DNA from: JASBRS01 sp964496495
GTDB taxonomy: Bacteria; Deinococcota; Deinococci; Deinococcales; Trueperaceae
Direction: 5' to 3'
Assembly (NCBI GenBank): GCA_964496495.1
Contig: CAZBZU010000062.1
Span: 1 to 17,909 of the forward strand
Length of the DNA stretch: 17,909 bases
Shown here: positions 6,936 through 14,722 of the stretch, in pieces
Layout of the letters: each line of letters opens with the position of its first letter
Position numbering within the stretch: the stretch's first letter is position 1
The notes under the pieces: model-generated
What the model was told of the DNA's origin: nothing
The model's database searches: none
Seen by the model: the letters and a program-made list of their open reading frames with translations, nothing else
Position numbers and translations under genes: made by a program

Positions 6936-7720
6936 CCTCCAGTGGCAAGCCGGTGCTCTCGGTGCAGAACCTGGACAAGTCGTTTGACGGCCGCCCAATC
7001 CTGAGAGACATCTCGTTTGAGATCTCTGCCGGAGAAACGCGCGTTCTGGTCGGCTCGAGCGGTTCGGGCAAGAGCACACTCCTGCGTTGTATCGGGCTTC
7101 TCGAGACCGTTGACCGCGGCAAGATCCTCTTGGAGGACCAGGTCATTGCCGATGGCGGAAGTAGCCGGCACCACGAGTCCAAGGCCGACGCGCGCCTTCG
7201 AGCGAACTTCGGTTTCGTGTTCCAGCAGTTCAACCTGTTCGGCCATAAGTCCGCGATCGAGAACGTCATGGAGGGGCCGGTCGTCGTGCGCAACATGACC
7301 AAGTCGGCGGCGAGGGCGAAATGCATGGAGTTGCTCGAGCGTGTCGGCGTCGTTCACCGGGCGCACGCGGCCATCTCGGAGATGTCGGGCGGAGAGCAGC
7401 AGCGGGTTGCCATCGCCCGCGCGCTGGCGATGGAACCACGCGTGCTGCTCTTGGATGAGCCCACCTCGGCCCTGGACCCCGAACTGGTTGGCGAAGTGCT
7501 CGATGTCGTGGCCCAGCTGGCTGAGGAGGGCATGACGATGGCGATCGTTACCCACGAGATGGGATTCGCCTACGAGGTCGCGGACCACGTCATGTTCCTG
7601 GCAAACGGCACCATTCACGAAGAGGGCCCCACCCATGAGATCCTCGGGTCACCGTCTACCCCGGAACTGAAGTCGTTCCTGCGCCGCTTCCACTACGCGA
7701 CATTCCCGCGCGCCACGTAG
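6932..7720 (+). CDS. Amino acid ABC transporter ATP-binding protein (HisP/GlnQ family)
   Basis: This is the ATPase of the importer, 262 residues, full length. Walker A GSSGSGKS is at 41-48, the Q-loop in VFQQFNLF near 97-103, the signature MSGGEQQ at 151-157, Walker B VLLLDEP at 171-177 with SALD following, and the switch His in VTHEM at 208. All catalytic residues are intact. The ATG at 6932 overlaps the permease stop and is served by GAAGAAGGAG just upstream. The hydrolysis-driven subunit should act as a dimer under the permease dimer. Polar amino acid uptake is certain at family level; the specific ligand is set by the binding protein. Confidence 0.96.
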   Translation: MTSSGKPVLSVQNLDKSFDGRPILRDISFEISAGETRVLVGSSGSGKSTLLRCIGLLETVDRGKILLEDQVIADGGSSRHHESKADARLRANFGFVFQQFNLFGHKSAIENVMEGPVVVRNMTKSAARAKCMELLERVGVVHRAHAAISEMSGGEQQRVAIARALAMEPRVLLLDEPTSALDPELVGEVLDVVAQLAEEGMTMAIVTHEMGFAYEVADHVMFLANGTIHEEGPTHEILGSPSTPELKSFLRRFHYATFPRAT

Positions 7721-7771
7721 CGGCGCTCGATCCCACCCCACCCCGTTCACCCGACAAGGAGGAATCTTCCA

Positions 7772-8671
7772 ATGGCAACTGCAGATCTTGGACGCGTTCT
7801 TACTGCCATGATCACTCCGTTCAATGAGGACGGGAGCCTCGACCTACCTGGCGCAGTCGAGCTCGCCAGCTGGCTCACCCGAGAAGGCTGGAACGACGGG
7901 CTCGTGGTCAACGGCACCACAGGCGAGTCCGCCACGACGTCCGACGCCGAGAAGAACGCCCTGGTGGAAGCCGTCGCTGAAGGCGTGGGCGGGTCGGCCA
8001 AGGTCATCGCTGGCGTCGGTAGCGGAGATACCAAGCACAGCATCGAGCTCGCGAAGGCCGCGGAGGCGGCGGGCGCCGATGGGCTCTTGCTCGTCACGCC
8101 GTACTACCTTCGCCCGTCGCAGGAAGGCGTCCTACGCCATTTCGAAGCGGTGGCCGACAGCACATCGCTTCCCGTGATGCTCTACGACATCCCGAAGCGT
8201 ACGGGGACGGCCATCGAGCCAACCACCTTGCAGGCTGCCGCCAAGCATGACCGCATCGTTGCCGTCAAGGATGCCAAGGGCAATCTCGAGTCATCCGCCT
8301 GGGTGATGCGAGACACTTCGCTCGTCTACTACTCCGGGGAAGATGCCCTCAACCTGCCGCTTCTCTCCATTGGTGCGCGCGGTTTCGTTAGCGTGATAGG
8401 ACATGTCGCGGCGGATCTGCTTAGAGAGATGCTCGAAGCGTTCGAGGCGGGCGACCCGGCGCGCGCCCTCGAGCTGCACCGGCGATTGCTTCCCGTGGCG
8501 AGGGGGATCTTCCGGGCGCCTGGGGCTGCGTCTGCGAAAGCTGCGCTTGCAGCACGCGGCCTCCCCGCTGGCCCGATGCGCGCCCCACTCGTGGACTTGA
8601 CGGATAGAGAGCGGCGCACGCTGGCCGAGGACCTGGCGATGGCAGAGCTTTCGCCAGCCGTCGTCGGGTGA
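7772..8671 (+). CDS. DapA-superfamily aldolase (dihydrodipicolinate synthase family; possible catabolic deaminase)
   Basis: This is a class I aldolase TIM-barrel protein of 299 residues. The ATG at 7772 has AAGGAGG (7756-7762) nine bases upstream. The Schiff-base Lys is K166 in VAVKDAKGN, with the catalytic Tyr Y138 in LYDIPKRTG, R143 at the position that binds the semialdehyde carboxylate in DapA, and the GTTGES motif at 48-53. The overall sequence resembles actinobacterial DapA. One departure is TPYYLRP at 109-115, where DapA proteins normally have PYYN. The neighbours (amine dehydrogenase, amino acid importer, aldehyde dehydrogenase) point to a catabolic role. In hydroxyproline pathways a member of this superfamily deaminates pyrroline-4-hydroxy-2-carboxylate to 2-oxoglutarate semialdehyde (LhpC/HypD). 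True lysine-biosynthetic DapA remains possible; no lysine or diaminopimelate gene is nearby. Confidence 0.85.
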   Translation: MATADLGRVLTAMITPFNEDGSLDLPGAVELASWLTREGWNDGLVVNGTTGESATTSDAEKNALVEAVAEGVGGSAKVIAGVGSGDTKHSIELAKAAEAAGADGLLLVTPYYLRPSQEGVLRHFEAVADSTSLPVMLYDIPKRTGTAIEPTTLQAAAKHDRIVAVKDAKGNLESSAWVMRDTSLVYYSGEDALNLPLLSIGARGFVSVIGHVAADLLREMLEAFEAGDPARALELHRRLLPVARGIFRAPGAASAKAALAARGLPAGPMRAPLVDLTDRERRTLAEDLAMAELSPAVVG

Positions 8672-8676
8672 TGTAC

Positions 8677-8713
8677 GCGCAGTAGCTGCGCTCCAGCCGC
8701 CACTTCCTGGCGG
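8677..8713 (+). terminator. Two tandem hairpins after the DapA-like gene
   Basis: GCGCAG-TAG-CTGCGC (8677-8691) and CCGCCA-CTTCC-TGGCGG (8697-8713) are two perfect six-base stems, starting six bases after the stop codon. They lie at the start of a 243-base gap before the aldehyde dehydrogenase. They may terminate or attenuate transcription, or protect the message end. No T-run follows. The rest of the gap to 8914 shows no gene. Confidence 0.4.
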
Positions 8714-8914
8714 AGCCGTTCGAAGTGGTGACGCCGGGCCGTGGTGAACCTCGCCACACGGACCTGGTCGGCCTGGCTCGTGGTGCTGTGTCCACGTGGA
8801 CGCCAGCAGCTTGGCTCAACGGACGCAGGAAGGGCGAAGCTGGGCTCGCAGGTGAGGTTTGGCTTCCGGAGGGCCCATCAGCTTCAGGTTGATTTGAGAG
8901 GTAGAGCAACGACC

Positions 8915-10330
8915 ATGGAGATGCTACTCGCGGGAAACTGGGTTGAACGCAATGCCGTCATCGAAGTCACGGATCCGGACGATGGCACGGTCATCGACAC
9001 GGTTCCAGAAGCCACGACGGCGGATATGGAGCACGGTCTCGCGGCTGCTGAGCGCGGCGCCAAGGTAGCGCGCGGCCTGCCGACGCATGAGCGGATGGCG
9101 GTCTTGCTGCGGGCCGCGCAGCGTCTTGAACGGGAGGTGGAGGACTTCGCCAACCTGATCGCCCGGGAGGGCGTCAAGACCATTCGTGAAGCAAGAAAGG
9201 AAGCCACCCGCGCAGCGGATACCCTGCGTTTGAGCGCAGAAGAAGCTCGTCGAATTCACGGTGAGACGGTCCCGTTCGACCAACGGCCTGGTAGCGAAGG
9301 GCGTTTTGGATACTTCGTTCCGGAACCGGTAGGAATCGTGGCCGCGATCACGCCGTTCAACGATCCGTTGAACCTGGTGGCGCACAAGGTCGGTCCTGCC
9401 ATCGCATCGGGAAACGCCGTCGTCCTGAAGCCCGACTCCAAGACTCCGCTCAGCGCCATCAAGCTTGCGCACCTCCTCCTCGAGAGCGGCTTGCCCGAGG
9501 AGGTCCTCCAGGTCGTCACGGGCCCGGGCAGCGTTGTAGGCAACGCGCTCGTCCGCGACCCTCGTGTTCGGCTCGTGTCCTTCACGGGCGGGAAGGAGAC
9601 CGGCGAAGCCATCATTCGTTCCGGCGGCCTCAAACGGTACAGCATGGAGCTGGGCAGCAACGCGCCCACGCTCGTGATGAACGACGCTGACCTGGACCTG
9701 GCCGTTCCGGCGATCCTTTCGGGAGCCTATTGGGCTGCCGGGCAGAACTGCCTCCACGTCCAGCGGTTGCTCGTGCAAAGACGGGTCTATGGGGAAGTGA
9801 GGGACCGTCTCGTTGCGGGCGCGCGGGACCTTCGTACAGGCCCGAAGGTTGATGAGGCGACCGATATGGGGCCGATTATCGATGCCCCGAACGCCAGGCG
9901 AATCCACGAGATGGTGCAAGAAGCACTCTCCGGCGGCGCCACACTGCTGACGGGTGGCGGGTACGAGGGGACGCACTTCGAGCCTACGCTCATCGAGAAC
10001 GCTCCTCGGTCGAGCAGCCTTGCTCGGGACGAAGTCTACGGCCCGGTCACCATCCTGCAACCGGTTGAGAACCTCGACGAGGCCATCGAGGTGGCGAACG
10101 ACGTGGACTATGGTTTGCAGGCCGCCATCTTCACCCGCGATATCTCGACCGCCCATCGAGCCGTATCTGCTCTCCACTATGGTGGCGTCATGGTCAATGA
10201 CAGCACCGACTACCGGATCGACGCCATGCCCTTCGGCGGCGTCAAGGGTTCAGGCCTCGGACGGGAGGGCGTTCGGTTTGCCGTCCACGAGATGACCGAG
10301 CTCAAGGTGGCAAGCTTCGTATTGAGCTAG
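8915..10330 (+). CDS. NAD(P)-dependent aldehyde dehydrogenase
   Basis: This is an aldehyde dehydrogenase superfamily enzyme of 471 residues from the ATG at 8915, which has GAGAGG about 13 bases upstream; a second ATG lies two codons later. The frame is open 58 codons further upstream, but that part is unlike the family. The oxyanion Asn is in ITPFND (N149), the cofactor Lys in VVLKPDS (K172), the FTGG loop near 223-226, the general base in MELGSN (E245) and the nucleophile in GQNCLH (C279). MELGSNAP replaces the commoner LELGGK and resembles the lactaldehyde, phosphonoacetaldehyde and sulfoacetaldehyde dehydrogenase-like branch. By context it would oxidise the semialdehyde made by the DapA-like enzyme, for example 2-oxoglutarate semialdehyde to 2-oxoglutarate. 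The substrate is an inference. It is the last gene of the plus-strand cluster. Confidence 0.92.
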   Translation: MEMLLAGNWVERNAVIEVTDPDDGTVIDTVPEATTADMEHGLAAAERGAKVARGLPTHERMAVLLRAAQRLEREVEDFANLIAREGVKTIREARKEATRAADTLRLSAEEARRIHGETVPFDQRPGSEGRFGYFVPEPVGIVAAITPFNDPLNLVAHKVGPAIASGNAVVLKPDSKTPLSAIKLAHLLLESGLPEEVLQVVTGPGSVVGNALVRDPRVRLVSFTGGKETGEAIIRSGGLKRYSMELGSNAPTLVMNDADLDLAVPAILSGAYWAAGQNCLHVQRLLVQRRVYGEVRDRLVAGARDLRTGPKVDEATDMGPIIDAPNARRIHEMVQEALSGGATLLTGGGYEGTHFEPTLIENAPRSSSLARDEVYGPVTILQPVENLDEAIEVANDVDYGLQAAIFTRDISTAHRAVSALHYGGVMVNDSTDYRIDAMPFGGVKGSGLGREGVRFAVHEMTELKVASFVLS

Positions 10331-10460
10331 CGGGCCACGACTCTCTGCGGTCGCTGTAGGAAGCCCCGCCGAAGGCGATTGTTCGGCAATGTCTCACCTC
10401 GTTGGGGATTGGAGCCCGTTGCGCGGCCAGCGTGGGCCACGTGACCGACCTAAGCAAGCA

Positions 10461-10491
10461 CCGTGGCGCCTGCCTCAAGCAGCCGCCACGG
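10461..10491. terminator. Hairpin between convergent genes
   Basis: CCGTGGCG pairs with CGCCACGG (10461-10468 with 10484-10491). An inner CTGC/GCAG stem follows a single C-C mismatch, with a five-base loop CTCAA. It lies in the 211-base gap between the aldehyde dehydrogenase and the convergent SDR gene, where a terminator serving both strands is expected. T-runs are absent. Nothing else is recognisable in the gap. Confidence 0.5.
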
Positions 10492-10541
10492 GCGCGACCT
10501 CGATAATCCGGGCCATGCCCGAGCGGCAACAGCCCAGTCCG

Positions 10542-11303
10542 TCAGAGGAGGCTCTTCACGGCTCCGCCATCGACGAGGAGGGTTTGGCCGGTGATGTAGC
10601 CGGCCCGTTCAGAGGCAAGGAAGACGGTCGCAGCCGCCACCTCAGAGGGGTCCGCAAATCGCTTGGTCGGGATGCGAGCCAGGAAGGCTTCCTTGGCCGC
10701 GTCGTCCTTCATACCGCTCAGGAAGTGATCCGTAGCCGTGTAGCCCGGAGCCACGTTGTTGACCGTCACCCCATCGGCTGCGACCTCTTGCGACAGGGTC
10801 TTCGCGTATCCGGTGACCGCTGCCCTGAGGGCATTGGAGATCGTGAGCCGCAAGATGGGCTCCCGCACCGACAGCGAGGTGATGTTCACGATTCTTCCCC
10901 AGCCGGACGCCCGCATCGCAGGGAGGACCTCCTGCGCCAGCCGGACGGCCGACATCAGCGTGAGCTGTACGCCAGATGCCCAGTCTTCTTCGTTCAGTGT
11001 GCTGGGAAGACCCGCCTGCGGCCCTCCCGCGTTCGCCACCAGCACACTAGGGTCCCCCAGCGCCCTGCGCGTTTCAGCCACGATCCGCTGGATTTCTGCC
11101 GGGGCGCTCACGTTACCTTGGATGGCAGCCACCTTGCCGCCGTGTGAAGCGATCTCACTTGCGGCGCGGTCCAACGCTTCGGCGTCCCGCGCGACGACTG
11201 CAAGGTGCGCACCCTCAGCCGCTAACCCTTGTGCTACGGCAAGCCCGATGCCGCGCGACGCAGCCGAGACCAACGCGACCTTTCCATCTAGTCCCAGATC
11301 CAT
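10542..11303 (-). CDS. SDR-family protein lacking the YxxxK catalytic motif (BKR-like)
   Basis: This 253-residue protein has the SDR fold: a degenerate glycine motif SAASRGIG at 13-20, NAGG at 91-94, the Ser of ITSLSV near 143, and the C-terminal TGQTLLVDGG. The catalytic Tyr and Lys are missing. The segment LTISNALRAAVTG aligns with YSASKAAV so that Ser156 stands for Tyr and Arg160 for Lys. A recognised subgroup of beta-ketoacyl-ACP-reductase-like SDR proteins has this departure. It may use a different chemistry or act as a non-reducing binding protein. The start is the ATG at 11303, with no strong ribosome binding site. It converges on the catabolic cluster and begins about 80 bases from the tRNA fragment, so it may be the last gene of an inserted segment. 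Confidence 0.88.
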   Translation of the reverse strand: MDLGLDGKVALVSAASRGIGLAVAQGLAAEGAHLAVVARDAEALDRAASEIASHGGKVAAIQGNVSAPAEIQRIVAETRRALGDPSVLVANAGGPQAGLPSTLNEEDWASGVQLTLMSAVRLAQEVLPAMRASGWGRIVNITSLSVREPILRLTISNALRAAVTGYAKTLSQEVAADGVTVNNVAPGYTATDHFLSGMKDDAAKEAFLARIPTKRFADPSEVAAATVFLASERAGYITGQTLLVDGGAVKSLL

Positions 11304-11379
11304 GGGGCATTCTAGCGTTGGCGACCTTCTTGAGGCCGCCCGGGCGACAGCGAGCCGGCACCCTACTTCTAAGCCGGGA

Positions 11380-11424
<45 letters not shown>

Positions 11425-11431
11425 GAGAAAG

Positions 11432-11485
11432 GCCGTCAGGGACGGCGAGAAGAGGAAGCGGCTCCGGAGTTCCGAAGCCGCTCTT
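11432..11485 (+). terminator. Tandem hairpins downstream of the tRNA fragment
   Basis: GCCGTC-AGG-GACGGC (11432-11446) is a perfect six-base stem. A second hairpin pairs AGCGGCT (11457-11463) with AGCCGCT (11476-11482), with an inner CGG/CCG stem and flanking extension up to 11485. This looks like the natural terminator of the tRNA gene, still in place behind the fragment. That supports the view that the original downstream chromosome lies on the right. Confidence 0.55.
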
Positions 11486-11830
11486 CGTGTGGTGGTGTGT
11501 CACCGTTGTGTCGGTGGGCCCTGGGAGATGCCCGCGTGGGCGTTCACGGCTGGCAGCGTGTTCATGACTCATGAACGCGTCCGAGAACGTGAACGGCACC
11601 GAGAGCAAGGCCAGCGGCCAGGCCATTCAGGGCTCGTTGGCCGCCCCCCAATTTGCGTCGGGCCCGCGGCGAGCGGGGGTGGGACGACGCGGCGGATGAC
11701 TTCTCTGGTCACACTGCCCCGCCGGAGCCGCTGGCCCCGGTACTCCGGATAAGGGCGCCGGACTCAAGGGGCAACGATGGGCTCTGCGAGGATGTCGCTC
11801 TGGGTGTGGTAGGCGTGGGTCTTGCCGGCG
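11486..11830. other. No recognisable gene
   Basis: Short frames occur on both strands, but none has a start signal, a family motif or convincing composition. A minus-strand frame from about 11840 to 11778 is open and could continue the small fragment at 11831-11998 after a frameshift, but it is too short to judge. Confidence 0.35.
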
Positions 11831-11998
11831 TTATCGATCCTGTGCGATCAGTTGCGCGACGGTCTCGAGCTCGCTTCCGAGCGGTTGGCCGGTGTCGAGG
11901 AAGGTCGTCATGTTGCCGGCGCAGCCGCTTACGATGAGCGGCCCGGCGACGGCTTCGTTGCGACGGGTCGATGACCACCTGAAGGCGGTTCGTGTCAT
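11831..11998 (-). pseudogene. Fragment resembling the middle of an AAA/shikimate-kinase-like protein
   Basis: This 55-codon frame starts with an ATG nine bases after the stop of the AlkZ-like gene, preceded by GGGGA. The segment GPLIVSGCAGNMTTF resembles the conserved 'GPLFVSGC..NQG.F' stretch of small P-loop proteins related to shikimate kinase. The N-terminal Walker A part is absent, because the preceding DNA is the AlkZ-like gene, and the part after this stretch does not match the family. It therefore looks like a truncated remnant. The match is by eye to one short motif; a genuine small unrelated protein is possible. Confidence 0.3.
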
Positions 11999-12006
11999 TC
12001 CCCGAT

Positions 12007-13107
12007 CTAGGTATCGACGAAGGTCAGGTGCAGCCGATCGTCGCCATAGAAGCGCCTGAGGGAGGTTGCGGCTGTTTCGGCGAGCCCTCTTTCGTTTCGG
12101 GTGAGCGCTTCGTAGGCGGCCACCTCCAGTCGCTGCCGTCGTGCGGTTCCGGTGGTGGTCCAGGTTCCGGCGACGGCGCCGTTGAGGAGCAGGGCGCGGC
12201 GCGGCATGCCGCCGGCGCGGTGGAAGCGTGTGGCGTGCTCGGCGGGTATCACCGGTGCCCGGTCGCGGTAGCCCAGGAGGTACTCGTCGAATGGGGGGAG
12301 CAGGTGGGCGCTCTGTTGCGGCTCGTGTGCAGGGTCGGGGTCGATAGTCACCAAGTCTCGGCCCTTCCACCGGAACGTGTGGAGTTCGGGCAGCGAGTTG
12401 AGCGCGTGCCGGGCGGCTTGCAGCGGGAAGCCGGACCACCAGGCGAGGTCTTCGGCGCTGGCGGGCCCGTGGCCGGTGAGGTAGCGGCGCGCTAGCCGCG
12501 TCAGCAGGTCGGACCGGTCGAGGGTCGGCTCGTCGGTTGGAGCGGCCGGCGCCGGAGCGTAGACCGGTTCGCGGCCTGCGGCCGGCCAGCACACCAGGCG
12601 TGCGGTCAGGGCCGCGTACTGCAGCAGGTAGGGAAGGCGCTGTCCGGCCGGGTTCAGCCCGGCGCCTTCGAGCACACGAGCCAGCGTGGCCCGGGGTTGG
12701 GGGCCGTCTTGGAGCGCGCCTGCGAGGTGGTTGGCTCCGAGCTCCAGGGTCCGCTCGTCGAGGTCGAGCTGGCGGTAGCGGCTAGCGTTCTTGTCGATGA
12801 CGCGTGGGGCGACGAGGCGGCGAAGCCAGCCGAGGTCGTCTTGTGCGACGAGGTGGAGGGTTCCGCGCAGCAGCCACGTCCGGACCAGGCGGTGGTCCAG
12901 CAGCGCATCGTCCACGTCGGTGTGACGTAGGCCGCTGGCCCGGAGCCCCACCGTCCATGGGGTCCAGCGCTCGTCTTGGGCCTGCACGGCGCACAGGTGG
13001 GCGACGGCCCGTACGGGTTGCGGTCCGAGCGGCGGCCGCAGCAGCTGGGACGCCAGCCGAGCGTGCAGCAGGCGGCCGTCCTCGTGGTCCGGTTCGCCGG
13101 CGCTCAT
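12007..13107 (-). CDS. Winged-helix DNA-binding domain protein (HTH_42 family, AlkZ/YcaQ-like)
   Basis: This 366-residue protein belongs to the HTH_42 family of tandem winged-helix proteins. The family includes AlkZ and YcaQ, glycosylases that excise bulky or cross-linked alkylated bases. Family signatures are AVQAQDERW near 41-49, VRTWLLRGTLHLVAQDDL in the N-terminal third, EDLAWWSGF in the middle, FDEYLLGYRDR, and ALLLNGAVAGTW near the C-terminus. The Q-A-Q triplet at 42-44 corresponds to the catalytic Q-x-Q of AlkZ-type members, so glycosylase activity is possible. Many family members are uncharacterised. The start is the ATG at 13107, 15 bases after the stop of the SDR gene, so both are likely one transcript. 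The codons are strongly GC-ended. Assignment to the family is firm; enzymatic role is an inference. Confidence 0.88.
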   Translation of the reverse strand: MSAGEPDHEDGRLLHARLASQLLRPPLGPQPVRAVAHLCAVQAQDERWTPWTVGLRASGLRHTDVDDALLDHRLVRTWLLRGTLHLVAQDDLGWLRRLVAPRVIDKNASRYRQLDLDERTLELGANHLAGALQDGPQPRATLARVLEGAGLNPAGQRLPYLLQYAALTARLVCWPAAGREPVYAPAPAAPTDEPTLDRSDLLTRLARRYLTGHGPASAEDLAWWSGFPLQAARHALNSLPELHTFRWKGRDLVTIDPDPAHEPQQSAHLLPPFDEYLLGYRDRAPVIPAEHATRFHRAGGMPRRALLLNGAVAGTWTTTGTARRQRLEVAAYEALTRNERGLAETAATSLRRFYGDDRLHLTFVDT

Positions 13108-13122
13108 CCCGTTGACGGTCGG

Positions 13123-14058
13123 CTAGCGGTAGCCGAGCTCGGTGGCTGGTCGGCCGGGGTCTTGGATCTCGTCGAGGTAGCGCCAGCAGTCGGGCTGGCT
13201 GCCATCGACGTCGGTCATGCCGTAGGTGCGGGCCAGCTCGGCGCTGGAGAGCACGCGACCGGCGTATCGCTGGACGTCAGGGTCGGCGGCGAGGGCGGCG
13301 ATGCCGCGGCCCACGTAGGTGGGGGACTCGGAGACGCAGAAGTGCGGGACGCGCTCCAGGGCGTCCCGCCAGGTCTCCTCGGTGACGCCGAAGTTCTCCA
13401 GCATGCGTTCGGAGCGCAGCCAGCCGGGAGTGACGGCGACGGCGGTGGCGTTCGTGCCCGCGAGCTCGGCGGTGAGCCCGATGACGATGCGTTCTACGTT
13501 GGCCTTGACGAGGTCGTAGTAGAAGCCCACGTTCTGACGGAAGCGTTGATTGTACTCGTGGGTGCCGTCGGTCATCTCCACCACGAGGGCGTGCTCGCCG
13601 CGAAGCATGAGGGGTAGCGCCTTGGTGCAGGTGATGAGGTGCGTGTCGACGCCCATGCGCAGCATCCGCAGCCCGCCAGCGAGGTCGTGCTGCCACAGCT
13701 TCTTGTCCCACTGCATGTAGCGGTCGCCGCCGAAGATGTCGTTGACGAGGATGTCCAAGCGGCCGTGCTCGCGCTCGATGCGGTCGACGAGGTGCTGGAC
13801 CTGGTCGGGTTCGAGGTGGTCGACGCGCAACGCGGTGCCGGTGCCGCCTGCGGCGGTGAGCATCTCGCCGGTCTCCTCGATGGTTTCCGGTCGTTCCAGT
13901 TCGGAGGGGCCGGTCTCGCGGCTGCTGCGGCCGGTGGCGTACACGTATGCGCCGGCACGTCCCAGCTCGACGGCGATGGCGCGTCCGGCGCCGCGGGTGG
14001 CGCCTGCCACCAGCGCGACCTTCCCGAACAGGGCAGAGGCTCCGTTGTCGAACGCCAT
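13123..14058 (-). CDS. SDR-family oxidoreductase (long form)
   Basis: This 311-residue short-chain dehydrogenase is longer than the classical 250 owing to insertions and a C-terminal extension. The cofactor motif AGATRGAG is at 18-25 and ATGRSSRE near 41-48 suggests NADP. LDILVNDIFGG at 101-111 replaces the usual NNAG. The YxxxK pair is Y181/K185 in YYDLVK, and the usual catalytic Ser is Thr in EMTDG near 163. The ATG at 14058 is chosen because GGGGAGG stands five bases upstream; a start seven codons earlier has no such signal. It is the first gene of an operon with the AlkZ-like gene. The long form with VND.. and PGW(L)RSE resembles proteins annotated as SDR of unknown substrate. I cannot name the reaction. 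Confidence 0.9.
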   Translation of the reverse strand: MAFDNGASALFGKVALVAGATRGAGRAIAVELGRAGAYVYATGRSSRETGPSELERPETIEETGEMLTAAGGTGTALRVDHLEPDQVQHLVDRIEREHGRLDILVNDIFGGDRYMQWDKKLWQHDLAGGLRMLRMGVDTHLITCTKALPLMLRGEHALVVEMTDGTHEYNQRFRQNVGFYYDLVKANVERIVIGLTAELAGTNATAVAVTPGWLRSERMLENFGVTEETWRDALERVPHFCVSESPTYVGRGIAALAADPDVQRYAGRVLSSAELARTYGMTDVDGSQPDCWRYLDEIQDPGRPATELGYR

Positions 14059-14539
14059 GATGACCTCCCCGCGTAACAAGTTGGCCGCGCGTTCGGGCGC
14101 GCAGCAGCCCCGACGTAGCCAGCCTAGGACGCTTCCACTTGGCTGGCACTGTAGCGCCCCCGGCGGATGACCACCATTGTCTCACGGGCCTGACGTTGCG
14201 CAGCAAGATGCGCCTGCAGGAAGTCGATGGTGCTTCGTGCCAGCCGGTCGGCAGCGCGGGCGACGCGCACCGGGGCCGTGGCCACCGGTCTTCCCGGCGG
14301 CGCGGTCAGCTGCGCCCGGTCTTCACGCTTCGGCGCTGGTGCTTCGTCGGCTGCGAGGAGCAGCTTGCGAGGGACGATCTGTTGGAGCCGGTGACGGGCG
14401 CGCTGGCTGGCCGGACTCCTCGATCAGGCATCGGCCGGAACAGCCTGTTGCCGTAACCGGGTCTTGCCTGGGACGCGTTCGGGATCCTGGGCCGGGTCGG
14501 CTTCCCGCGCACGTCCCCGCGTTCCGGTTCGGTGCGGCC
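14059..14539. other. Gap upstream of the SDR gene; no recognised gene
   Basis: The promoter of the minus-strand SDR operon should lie at the left end. Open frames in the rest are low-complexity Arg/Gly/Ala translations of GC-rich DNA, with no motif on either strand. If the TetR-like remnant to the right once belonged to a complete gene, part of this DNA may be its decayed neighbour. Confidence 0.35.
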
Positions 14540-14722
14540 CTACGTTGCGGAGGCCGCCAGGAACATGCGGACCGCCTCGGCGGCATGCTGGCGTAGGGCC
14601 GCCGGCTTCGGAATCGCATCGTCTCCCAGCAGCATCGCGATGGCTTGGCGTGGCGCGTACGGCTCGTTCTTGCTCTGCCATGCACCATGAGGCCGAACGT
14701 GGGCGGCGCTGCCGGCTTGCAA
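14540..14722 (-). pseudogene. C-terminal remnant of a TetR-type regulator
   Basis: This 60-codon minus-strand frame ends in a stop at 14540. Its last 40 residues (AIAMLLGDDAIPKP, then LRQHAAEAVRMFLAA) resemble the end of many TetR-family ligand-binding domains. There is no helix-turn-helix part: an in-frame stop lies just upstream, and the DNA there is the promoter of the plus-strand regulator. Only a TTG could start it and no ribosome binding site is seen, so I read it as a truncated gene. The resemblance is by eye and modest. Confidence 0.35.

Noticed and set aside
13277..14206. 309-codon minus-strand frame over the SDR gene
   Set aside because: Same strand but another frame of the SDR gene. 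It is an Arg/His-rich shadow without motifs, while the real frame has YxxxK and a good ribosome binding site.
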